Positions 53,685 through 61,068 of a DNA stretch of 64,000 nucleotides are shown piece by piece. A program made the position numbers and the translations under genes. Location: NCBI GenBank assembly GCA_003150315.1, contig QAML01000076.1, forward strand, positions 62,001 through 126,000, read 5' to 3'. The stretch is from Prevotellaceae bacterium. Lineage in GTDB: Bacteria > Bacteroidota > Bacteroidia > Bacteroidales > Bacteroidaceae. The notes under the pieces were generated by a model that was not told the DNA's origin, searched no databases, and saw only the letters and a list, made by a program, of their open reading frames with translations. Positions within the stretch are counted from its first letter, which is position 1. Every line of letters begins with the position of its first letter.

Positions 53685-54058
53685 TTTTCCTGTTCCTTGT
53701 TGTTTTTATATTCGGCGTATAGCTTTTCTATATCTCCGAAGTCTATTCCGAGCATGTCCATGTGTTTGAAGAAATCGGGCACAAAGGATTCGAAAAATTC
53801 TTTTTTCCTTGCTTCGGTAATTATTTCCCTGCTGTCGGGAGTTACGAAATACCCCAATCCGCGTTTGCTTTCTATTATCCCAAGTTGTTCAAGGTATCCG
53901 TATGAGCGCACTGCGGTATTTGCGTTTACTTCCATTTGTGATGCGTAGTCGCGCACCGAAGGTATCCGGTTGCCTTCCTCATAAACGCCGAGCATTATCT
54001 CATCGCAAATGCGCGTGGCTATTTGTTGATATATTGATTTGCTGTCGTTGAAGTTCAT
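53681..54058 (-). CDS. GntR-family (YtrA-type) transcriptional regulator
   Basis: 125 residues. Winged helix-turn-helix at about 8-75: SIYQQIATRICDEIMLGVYE, GNRIPSVRDYASQMEVNANT, AVRSYGYLEQLGIIESKRGL. A short C-terminal helical tail follows, with no FCD/UTRA ligand domain, as in YtrA-type GntR proteins. In Bacilli these repress ABC transporter operons and respond to cell-envelope stress; by analogy it probably autoregulates this operon. An AGTGTA/TACACT palindrome sits at the operon's promoter (separate entry). Confidence 0.9.
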   Translation of the reverse strand: MNFNDSKSIYQQIATRICDEIMLGVYEEGNRIPSVRDYASQMEVNANTAVRSYGYLEQLGIIESKRGLGYFVTPDSREIITEARKKEFFESFVPDFFKHMDMLGIDFGDIEKLYAEYKNNKEQEK

Positions 54059-54114
54059 AGATTTGTCTTAGATGTTTTTTAATCCTACCTGACGGTTACT
54101 GAAACTGATAAAAT

Positions 54115-54945
54115 TCATAATCTTTTCCGCAGTCCGCTTAGGTAACTCTTCAGTCCGGGGCGTACAACCTGCATGCGTTTGAAAAGAAAATATGAAAGCC
54201 AGAAACAGAATACCGTCATTGCCGAAATTATTACTATATGAAAAATCAGACCTGCCGTTTTGTCCCCGTTGCACCAGATGTTGACGTTTATGTTTTTGAA
54301 AACTGTAAGATACTCTCCCGTAACTCCGAGAATAAAACAGGGCATCAGTATTATGGAAGTGATTATCCAGCTTTTCTTTTTCCACAATATTCCTCCGAGA
54401 AGGTATAGCGAGAAACCGAAAAGGGCACATACAAATCCCAATAAGGGTAGGAGAAACTCGCTAAACCTTGTAACGCCGTAGAAGCGTAAGTTGAAATATG
54501 CAAAAGGATTAAATTTCGCATCGGCAGGAATGTCTCCCGAAATCCAAAGTATGATACCGAGTAAAAGGTAGAGCACAAGATAAATAATATACGAAGCCAC
54601 AATCGTGCCGCATACCACTATTATGATACGGGCAAGGAATTTTTCCATATTTGTGGCGGGAAGCATTATGTGGCTTATGCGGTTTCCTTTATCGGAAAGG
54701 CTTGCTGCAAAAAACGATGCTCCGAATGTTATTCCGAAAACCATTGTTAAGAATGTAAAGTCCGACAATTCGTCCAGCATTTCGTATACCGGTGCGGAAC
54801 CGAATAGTTTCACGAAAAAGAATATCATATACATCACTGCCATTGACATGACACACAGGCGAAATTCCGGTGAAAGAAATCCACATTTAAGCACATGCAG
54901 GAAACGGTTGCCTGAGAAATTGTTTACGGGATTTATTATTTTCAT
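54115..54945 (-). CDS. ABC-2-type membrane protein paired with the first ATPase
   Basis: 276 residues with about six hydrophobic helices (MSMAVMYMIFFFVKLFGSA, FLTMVFGITFGASFFAASL, IIVVCGTIVASYIIYLVLY, LLPLLGFVCALFGFSLYLLG, WIITSIILMPCFILGVTG and a C-terminal helix). No ATPase domain. The position directly after a YtrA-like ATPase (4-nt ATGA overlap) suggests it is that ATPase's permease partner. Family assignment by eye is uncertain. Cargo unknown. Confidence 0.78.
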   Translation of the reverse strand: MKIINPVNNFSGNRFLHVLKCGFLSPEFRLCVMSMAVMYMIFFFVKLFGSAPVYEMLDELSDFTFLTMVFGITFGASFFAASLSDKGNRISHIMLPATNMEKFLARIIIVVCGTIVASYIIYLVLYLLLGIILWISGDIPADAKFNPFAYFNLRFYGVTRFSEFLLPLLGFVCALFGFSLYLLGGILWKKKSWIITSIILMPCFILGVTGEYLTVFKNINVNIWCNGDKTAGLIFHIVIISAMTVFCFWLSYFLFKRMQVVRPGLKSYLSGLRKRL

Positions 54946-55799
54946 AATTCTTCGTCTTTTTGATTGTTGTTGTCCTTGTTATCTATTGATATTTTGCCGT
55001 CAACTGTAGCGGTGAACAGCATTTCCAAGTCGAGTGGTGTGTCTGTTCCCGCATTATTGTCCATAATAATTTTATTACCGTTCACGGAACGTTGCACATA
55101 TATTGCGTCGTCAACGGGTTCTCCCATGGGGCGTTCGTCAAAAGCGTAGCGGTTTGTAATGGCTTCGGTTGAGGCGTTGAGCATAAGCTTTCCGTTGTCA
55201 ATTATAATGATATGGTCAAGAAGATTATCAATGTCTCTCACCTGATGAGTGGATATAATGACGCTCTTGTCCTCGGTCATGGTTTTTGAAATGGCTCTGC
55301 GAAATTGCACTTTCGACGGAATGTCCAAACCGTTTGTGGGTTCGTCCAAAAGCAGCAGGCTTACGTTGGTGGCAAGTGCAAAACATACGTAGGCTTTCTT
55401 CTTGTTTCCCATTGAAAGTTCGCCCATGGGCATGTCGTAAGGCATGTCGAATTCCGAAAGACAGGTTTTGAGTGTTTCTTCGCTGAAGCGCGGATAGAAG
55501 GGAGCGTAACGCTTCACGTATTTTTTGAAATTGTATTTCGGAAGTGTGAATTCTTCGGGAAGAATAAAGATGTTGCTCAAAGTTTTTGGCTCGCGCTTTT
55601 TTGTATCATCGCCCATAAAAAGAATATTTCCTTTTCGCGGGCGAAGCAGACCGGCTATGAGATAGATGAGAGTGGATTTGCCCGAACCGTTGCGCCCGAG
55701 CAGACCGTAGATGTTGCCTTGAGGTAGTGAAAACTCGAGGTTTGAGTAAAGGTTTCCATGTCCGGGATAACCGAACGATACTTTGTTGATGTCGATCAT
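54942..55799 (-). CDS. ABC ATPase, first gene of the GntR/ABC operon
   Basis: 285 residues. Walker A GRNGSGKSTLIYLIAG at about 35-50, Walker B LLLLDEPTNGLDIPSKVQF near 163, H-loop ISTHQVRD. The signature, LSMGNKKK, departs from LSGGQ; a similar variant is common in YtrB-like ATPases. The ~60-residue C-terminal extension has no known motif. It begins right after the promoter-operator region; the regulator encoded two genes downstream probably controls it. Confidence 0.9.
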   Translation of the reverse strand: MIDINKVSFGYPGHGNLYSNLEFSLPQGNIYGLLGRNGSGKSTLIYLIAGLLRPRKGNILFMGDDTKKREPKTLSNIFILPEEFTLPKYNFKKYVKRYAPFYPRFSEETLKTCLSEFDMPYDMPMGELSMGNKKKAYVCFALATNVSLLLLDEPTNGLDIPSKVQFRRAISKTMTEDKSVIISTHQVRDIDNLLDHIIIIDNGKLMLNASTEAITNRYAFDERPMGEPVDDAIYVQRSVNGNKIIMDNNAGTDTPLDLEMLFTATVDGKISIDNKDNNNQKDEEL

Positions 55800-55813
55800 T
55801 TGTATACTGTTTT

Positions 55814-55837
55814 AGTGTATTACTTAATTAGTACACT
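55814..55837. promoter_or_regulatory. Operator-like palindrome of the GntR/ABC operon
   Basis: AGTGTA and TACACT half-sites separated by 12 nt; 20 of 24 positions are symmetric. I recall the Bacillus YtrA site as AGTGTA-N13-TACACT, nearly identical. It lies across the predicted transcription start just below the -7 box, a classic repressor position. Confidence 0.75.
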
Positions 55838-55838
55838 G

Positions 55839-55869
55839 CAAAAGTATATATTGATTCAAATGTGGCAAA
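55839..55869 (-). promoter_or_regulatory. Promoter of the GntR/ABC exporter operon
   Basis: Minus strand TTTG, exactly 19 nt, TACTTTTG: full consensus. The predicted start is about 55833, inside the palindrome. Confidence 0.85.
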
Positions 55870-56108
55870 GAAAAATCGGGATTTTTTTTGTTTTTTCTAA
55901 AAAAAACTTTTTTCAAATCCGCAAATGCCGTCAGGCAGCGGGTATAAGACTGTTCATATTTTACGCATATATTCATTTTTACAATCCGAGTGGAGCATCC
56001 CGGGGCGGGATGCTGAATCGCGGGCACAACACCTTGAAACACAGGGAAATAGATGTGTAATAGTGATAAATATATAAGTTGCTGTTTATCAGAAAGTTGA
56101 AAAGTGCA

Positions 56109-56196
56109 AAAATACAAGGCACATATTTTAAAATAAATGCCTTGTATTTCAAAATATATGGCTTGTGTTTTTTGTAATAAGCCTTATGTTTTTTGC
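56109..56196. repeat. 21-nt unit array, copy 9 (1 forward, 3 reverse)
   Basis: ACAAGGCACATATTTT, reverse AAATGCCTTGTATTTC, ATATGGCTTGTGTTTT and ATAAGCCTTATGTTTT. The flank ATAAGTTGCTGTTTATCAG precedes at 56073-56108. It lies between divergent genes. Confidence 0.88.
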
Positions 56197-56302
56197 GAAA
56201 AGCGGAAAAGATGAAAAAATGAACTGATATATGGAATAAAAATTCGGATTGTTTTGAAAATTCAACCAATGGGTGTTGCGGAAAGGTTGTCATAAAAATG
56301 GC

Positions 56303-56310
56303 TACCTTTG
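56303..56310 (+). promoter_or_regulatory. -7 box of the DUF2867 gene
   Basis: TACCTTTG, 67 nt ahead of the start codon. TTG occurs 13 nt and 24 nt upstream, neither at the ideal distance. Confidence 0.45.
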
Positions 56311-56377
56311 TAGTGAGAATATCTTCATGGGATTTAGTTGAAATAAGTACAAGAACGTAATAAAACAAAATATAGTT

Positions 56378-56803
56378 ATGCTGCAAAACAATATTTACGA
56401 TTATACAGACATGTTTGAAGCATCTGTTCGTGTGGGTAGAAGAATTTGTGCGGAGGAACTTGCGAAAATGTTTTTTGCTTTGCCTCCATGGGTTGCGGCT
56501 TTAATGAAACTGCGTAATGCTCTGATGAAACCTTTGGGACAGAAAGGAGAAAAATCGCTCGGGGAGTATTTGTTGACTGAATCGGACAGTGTGGCAACGG
56601 TAAGCAAGAAGGACAGACACCTGAACCTCCTGGTGGTTTTCAGGTCGGAGGAAAACAATGACGGAAACCAAAAGATTTCTTTTTCTACCAATGTGTGCTT
56701 CAACAATGGCATGGGGAAATTTTATTTTGCGCTAATCAAGCCGTTTCATACTTTTATTTGTAAGAAAATGTTGAAGCGTGTGGTTAGAAAGCTTGAACGC
56801 TGA
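56378..56803 (+). CDS. DUF2867 protein
   Basis: 141 residues, no signal or membrane segment. It matches DUF2867 by YDYTDMFEASVR near the start, AEELAKMFFALPPWVAALMK with LRNALMKPLG in the middle, and the C-terminal FNNGMGKFYFALIKPFHTFI. This region is often seen as a stand-alone small protein or fused to oxidoreductases; function unknown. It is isolated between two leftward operons and converges on the ABC exporter gene across 49 nt. Confidence 0.85.
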   Translation: MLQNNIYDYTDMFEASVRVGRRICAEELAKMFFALPPWVAALMKLRNALMKPLGQKGEKSLGEYLLTESDSVATVSKKDRHLNLLVVFRSEENNDGNQKISFSTNVCFNNGMGKFYFALIKPFHTFICKKMLKRVVRKLER

Positions 56804-56852
56804 GTAAGCAGAAAGCATATCATCCGGAAAAACAGCAGGAGGTAATGAAGAA

Positions 56853-58508
56853 TCAGCTTATCCTTACAGTTTCGTCGGCATATTTTATTACGGCATCGCG
56901 GTGTGTAACAAAAAGAATGGTTTTGTCTTTTATGTTATTGCGTATGTTGTGCAGAATTTTCTCCTCTGTTTCGCTGTCAAGTGCCGATGTGGCTTCGTCC
57001 ATGAGCAGTATGGGCGACGGCGAAAGCAGTGCTCTTGCTATGCAAAGACGTTGCGCCTGACCTTGCGACAGACCTCGTCCGCTTTCTCCGCATTGGGTGT
57101 CGAGACCTTCGCGGTTGTGTGTTATGAAATCGGCACAAGCCCATTCGAGAGCCTGCAACATTTGCGTGTCCGTGGCTCCCGGGTTTGCCAGTCGCAGGTT
57201 GTCGCGCAGCGTCATGCTTAAAAGCGAATTTCCCTGCGGCACATAGGCAAAAGCACAACGGGTGTCGGCTGAAATTTCCCGTTTGTCGTTGCCGCATATT
57301 ATATATGTGTGTCCCGAACAAGGGGAAACGTATGAAAGCAGAAGCCTTATAAGCGTGGTTTTGCCCGCTCCGGTGGTACCAACAATAGCACTCATGGTTC
57401 CCGGCTTGAATGTATGGCTGAAGTTGTTGATTACGGTTCTTTTGTTGTCCGAATAGCGATAGGAAATATTCTCGCAGCAAATGCCGGGAACGCCGGAAAA
57501 GGGGCCTGATTTACCTGTGGATTTTTCGCTGTTTATGGAATCAATTTCGTTAAGTCGCTCACAGGAAGTGTAGAACTCCGCAAAATCGGAAATGGAATTG
57601 ATAAGCGTTCGCGAAGGTCCCTGAATCTGTCCCGTGAGTTGCACGAAAGCCATGAGTGTGCCGTATGTAATTGCTCCTGTTTCAAGATTCAGTACTCCCC
57701 AAATGAATACAAAAAGATAGCATGCGGCAAATCCGAGGTTCAACACCGTGGAAGAGAGAACGGAATAGGTTAATCGTCTTTTGATGTTGCCTTTCTGTAT
57801 GTCGAAAATGCCCGAGTAGTATTTGGCAAACAGGTTCTGCCCCGTAAGAGCTTTCAAAACCGAAATATTTTGAACGCCTTCCTGCAGCGCAGCTTGGAGT
57901 CGGCTGCCGCATTCTTTTATTTTGGCTGAAAAACTGCGGATTTTAAGAAAGTGGAATTTGCTTATCACTATGCCTAAAACCATTATTACGGCAAGGGCAA
58001 TGGCTATGTCTTTGCTGAGAACAAACAGGAAAATGTAGGCACCGCCTAATTGCAGAAGCACAAGCAGTATGGTGGGAATTGTGCCGTTTACGAACGAAAT
58101 GATTTCGGTTCCGTCTTCCTCGAAACGTCTCACAATGTCGCCCGTGTGATATTCGTTTATGTCTTTCCAGTTTGCCGAAACCGCGTGATGAAACAAGTGT
58201 TCCTGCATGCGCCGGTTCATGTTGAAACTTAGCAATGTTTTCAGCCGGCGGTTGATTGCCGAAATCACTGCTTGAAGTATGATGATTACCACAAGCATTG
58301 CGCAAGCAAACCGGAGAGCCCATTGGTTGTGATAGACTGTTGCCATGTCGATGGCGTTCTTTGTGGTCCACACGAAAAGAAAATTCAGTCCCACCACAGT
58401 CCATCCCAACACTACGTTAAGGCACATTTTCAGTTTGTAGTGCCTCACAACCTTGCCAATCCATGGCAGGATGACGGCGAACTTGTATTCCTTGCCTCCG
58501 AAGTTCAT
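56853..58508 (-). CDS. ABC exporter, fused membrane and ATPase domains
   Basis: 551 residues from ATG 58508; a longer frame running back into nadK is rejected. It has about six membrane helices in the first 320 residues, then an ATPase: Walker A GTTGAGKTTLIRLLLSY near 395, Q-loop FAYVPQGNSLLS, signature GLSQGQAQRLCIARALL (LSQGQ instead of LSGGQ), Walker B ILLMDEATSALDSETEEKIL, H-loop VTHRDAV. It is a half-transporter; substrate unknown. It lies 11 nt after nadK. Confidence 0.9.
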   Translation of the reverse strand: MNFGGKEYKFAVILPWIGKVVRHYKLKMCLNVVLGWTVVGLNFLFVWTTKNAIDMATVYHNQWALRFACAMLVVIIILQAVISAINRRLKTLLSFNMNRRMQEHLFHHAVSANWKDINEYHTGDIVRRFEEDGTEIISFVNGTIPTILLVLLQLGGAYIFLFVLSKDIAIALAVIMVLGIVISKFHFLKIRSFSAKIKECGSRLQAALQEGVQNISVLKALTGQNLFAKYYSGIFDIQKGNIKRRLTYSVLSSTVLNLGFAACYLFVFIWGVLNLETGAITYGTLMAFVQLTGQIQGPSRTLINSISDFAEFYTSCERLNEIDSINSEKSTGKSGPFSGVPGICCENISYRYSDNKRTVINNFSHTFKPGTMSAIVGTTGAGKTTLIRLLLSYVSPCSGHTYIICGNDKREISADTRCAFAYVPQGNSLLSMTLRDNLRLANPGATDTQMLQALEWACADFITHNREGLDTQCGESGRGLSQGQAQRLCIARALLSPSPILLMDEATSALDSETEEKILHNIRNNIKDKTILFVTHRDAVIKYADETVRIS

Positions 58509-58519
58509 TTGCTGTGTGA

Positions 58520-59404
58520 TTATTTCTGCAGGTCTCCGTCCCACATCAGTTTTTCGCGCATGGTGTCGAAGAAAGTTTTGTTTCCGCAGTGTATTGTTTT
58601 TATGTCGTAAGGCGCACGGCGAATGGTGATACAGTCTTCTTCGCTGCAACTCGAGTTTCTGCCGTCAACAGCTACGAGGAAATGTCCCGTGCGACTCATC
58701 ACGTTCATTTTTATCTCAACGTTGTCGCAAATTACAATGGGTCTTACGCTCAAACTGTGGGGCGCAACGGGAACAATGACTATTGAATTGGATTCGGGAA
58801 CCACAACCGGTCCGCCCGACGACAGGGCATATCCCGTAGATCCCGTAGGTGTGGCAAGCACAAGACCGTCTGAAGAGTAGGTGGTGAGGTATTCGTCGTT
58901 AATGAAAACCCTTATTTTTATCATGGATGAGATGTCCTGTTTGAGCACAGCCACTTCGTTGAGAGCAAAAGGGTAAACGCCGAGATTATGCCTGCCTGCC
59001 GCCACTTCAATAACGCTTCGCGATTCGATTTTGTAGCTTCCCGATAAAATATTGTCTATGGCTTCTTCGAAATTTTCTGGTTTTATTTCCGACATGAAGC
59101 CGAGGTGTCCTATATTAATGCCGAGTATGGGGATTCCTTTCGATTCCACGAACATTGCTGTGCGCAGAAAAGTTCCGTCGCCTCCGAGACTTATGGCGAA
59201 ATCTGCGTTGAAATCTTTGCCTTCAAAGATATTGCTTTTGTCAATTGCGTCAAGATATTGCGCAGAACTCTCGTAGAATCCGCTTTCCACAATCACGTTG
59301 CAGCCTTTTGCACGAAGCAAATCAACAACACGCCTTGCGTATTTGCTTTTATTTGTTTGGTGCATGTTGCCAAATAATGCGACTGTTTTTTGATTTGAAT
59401 ACAT
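58520..59404 (-). CDS. nadK: NAD kinase
   Basis: 294 residues, phosphorylates NAD to NADP. Motif [20 protein letters not shown] at about 73-92 and the conserved [20 protein letters not shown] (about 178-197) are diagnostic; the N-terminal half has [20 protein letters not shown]. Length is normal. It probably forms an operon with the downstream ABC exporter. It is divergent from pdxJ across 96 nt. Confidence 0.95.
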   Translation of the reverse strand: MYSNQKTVALFGNMHQTNKSKYARRVVDLLRAKGCNVIVESGFYESSAQYLDAIDKSNIFEGKDFNADFAISLGGDGTFLRTAMFVESKGIPILGINIGHLGFMSEIKPENFEEAIDNILSGSYKIESRSVIEVAAGRHNLGVYPFALNEVAVLKQDISSMIKIRVFINDEYLTTYSSDGLVLATPTGSTGYALSSGGPVVVPESNSIVIVPVAPHSLSVRPIVICDNVEIKMNVMSRTGHFLVAVDGRNSSCSEEDCITIRRAPYDIKTIHCGNKTFFDTMREKLMWDGDLQK

Positions 59405-59442
59405 AATGTTTTTATTGCGAATCCTTATGAATATGTTTTTGC

Positions 59443-59450
59443 TACCTTTG
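59443..59450 (+). promoter_or_regulatory. -7 box of pdxJ
   Basis: TACCTTTG, 50 nt before the ATG. No TTTG at the preferred distance. Confidence 0.5.
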
Positions 59451-59500
59451 CAACAGGACTATTTGCAAATTTACAAAAATCTCCAATATATAAAACTATA

Positions 59501-60220
59501 ATGACAAGACTTAGCGTAAATGTAAACAAAATAGCCACATTGCGCAATGCGCGTGGAGGCAACAACCCGGATGTGGAGAAAATGGCGGCAGATTGCGAGT
59601 TTTTCGGGGCGGAAGGCATTACTGTTCACCCGCGTCCCGATGAGAGACACATAAGATATTCGGACGTAAGGGCTTTGAAGAAAATAGTAAAAACGGAGTT
59701 CAACATAGAAGGTTATCCATCGCAATCGTTTAATGAGTTGGTGTTGGAAGTGAAGCCCACGCAAGTTACTCTTGTGCCCGATAAACCTGATCAGCTTACC
59801 TCAAATCACGGTTGGGATACCAAAGGCGAGCTTGATTTCCTCAAGGAAACGGTGAAGAAATTCAAAGTTTCGGGCATACGTGTGTCGCTTTTTGTGGATC
59901 CTGTGCTTGAAACCATTGACTATGCCAAAGAAGTGGACGCTGACCGCATTGAACTTTACACAGGTCCGTATGCCGAGGCTTACGAAGAGGATCGCGAGAA
60001 AGCCATAGAGCCTTTTGTGATTGCCGCAAGGCATGCAAAGAAAATTGGTTTGGGAGTTAATGCTGGTCATGACCTGAGTTTGAAGAATCTTGCCTATTTC
60101 CATGAGTGCATTCCCGACACAGACGAGGTGAGCATAGGGCATGCTTTGATTTGCGATGCTCTTTATCTTGGCATTCACGATACAATATCATTGTATAAAG
60201 AGTGTCTGAAAGCCGAGTAA
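59501..60220 (+). CDS. pdxJ: Pyridoxine 5'-phosphate synthase
   Basis: 239 residues, TIM-barrel enzyme that joins 3-amino-2-oxopropyl phosphate and deoxyxylulose 5-phosphate to form pyridoxine phosphate (DXP-dependent vitamin B6 route). Motifs: [20 protein letters not shown] at the start, [86 protein letters not shown] and [17 protein letters not shown] perfect family member. Confidence 0.97.
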   Translation: MTRLSVNVNKIATLRNARGGNNPDVEKMAADCEFFGAEGITVHPRPDERHIRYSDVRALKKIVKTEFNIEGYPSQSFNELVLEVKPTQVTLVPDKPDQLTSNHGWDTKGELDFLKETVKKFKVSGIRVSLFVDPVLETIDYAKEVDADRIELYTGPYAEAYEEDREKAIEPFVIAARHAKKIGLGVNAGHDLSLKNLAYFHECIPDTDEVSIGHALICDALYLGIHDTISLYKECLKAE

Positions 60221-60355
60221 GGCGTTTGTAACCCGACAGGCGGCATAAGGCTGCGGACCGGTTTTATACCGGGCAAAACGCAGGGCTTGCGCCATGTTTC
60301 GGAAGGCATGAAAAACGTCTCTCGCAAGTTGTTGTTTTTCATAAGCTTGAAGAGA

Positions 60356-60424
60356 CAAAAAATACAAGGCATTTATTTTAAAACATAAGGCACTTATTTT
60401 AAAATATGTGCCTTATGTTTTTTA
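60356..60424. repeat. 21-nt unit array, copy 10 (2 forward, 1 reverse)
   Basis: ACAAGGCATTTATTTT, ACATAAGGCACTTATTTT, then reverse ATGTGCCTTATGTTTT. The flank GCAAGTTGTTGTTTTTCAT precedes at 60322-60356. It lies between convergent genes. Confidence 0.88.
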
Positions 60425-60499
60425 CGACAAGGGGAAGCTTTTTTTTTCGACTCAAATATCGTGCTCCGAAAAAGGTATTTGCGGTAAAACAAAAGCAAT

Positions 60500-60528
60500 A
60501 AAAAATCCCGCCAATCGGCGGGATTCAT
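60500..60528 (-). terminator. Terminator of the unknown secreted protein gene
   Basis: Stem AATCCCGCC (60504-60512) / GGCGGGATT (60517-60525), 4-nt loop, followed on the minus strand by TTTTTATTG. 26 nt after the stop. Confidence 0.9.
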
Positions 60529-60551
60529 TATTATATGAGTGGTGTTACAAA

Positions 60552-61034
60552 CTATTCCATGGCTTTGTTCACAAACTGAAAGGCTTTCTTCCAATCTGTA
60601 TCGAGACAGAACGGTGTGAGTTGCTTGTCTGAATTGATATATTTGTTTATTTTGTCCTTGTCTTTGTCGTTGAACAGCGGACATACCGCCGAGGCGTTCA
60701 CGAAAAGGAATACAATGGCTTTCTTAACAGAGTCGGGCTGACCTTCGCAGCAGATAATTTCGGTGAGATACTTACTTATGAACTCCGACATATAATATGA
60801 CTGAATGTCCAACAGATCGTTTCTCTTTATTGATTCGTATTTTGAGGTTTGACTCTTGAGATAGTTTAGTGCATCTATCTTGAATTTTGCAATTTGTGTC
60901 TTTGAAAAATTCTGAACAGGGTCTTTGAGTGCGTTTTGTGCGCTTTCGAGCACGCTGTTAAACACTTCCTGTGCGTTACTTTGGGTTGCGGTCATGGTGA
61001 GAAGCGCGATTAGTGTGTAAAACAATTTTTTCAT
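60552..61034 (-). CDS. Secreted protein of unknown function
   Basis: 160 residues. Signal peptide MKKLFYTLIALLTMTATQSN with cleavage after about NAQ. The mature part is largely helical with DALNYLKSQTSKYES, a Cys pair CC near 97, and two more Cys (VCPL and PFCL); polarity suggests a soluble periplasmic protein. I do not recognise the family. It has its own terminator and is 34 nt after the ModF-like gene, possibly co-transcribed. Confidence 0.75.
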   Translation of the reverse strand: MKKLFYTLIALLTMTATQSNAQEVFNSVLESAQNALKDPVQNFSKTQIAKFKIDALNYLKSQTSKYESIKRNDLLDIQSYYMSEFISKYLTEIICCEGQPDSVKKAIVFLFVNASAVCPLFNDKDKDKINKYINSDKQLTPFCLDTDWKKAFQFVNKAME

Positions 61035-61068
61035 GAAAGCTTGTGTTTTATAATTGTTTGTATTGTTC

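Noticed and set aside
56853..58649. Longer version of the ABC exporter starting at 58649
   Set aside because: The extra 47 residues are nadK sequence read in another frame and look unlike a membrane protein; ATG 58508 follows nadK by 11 nt.
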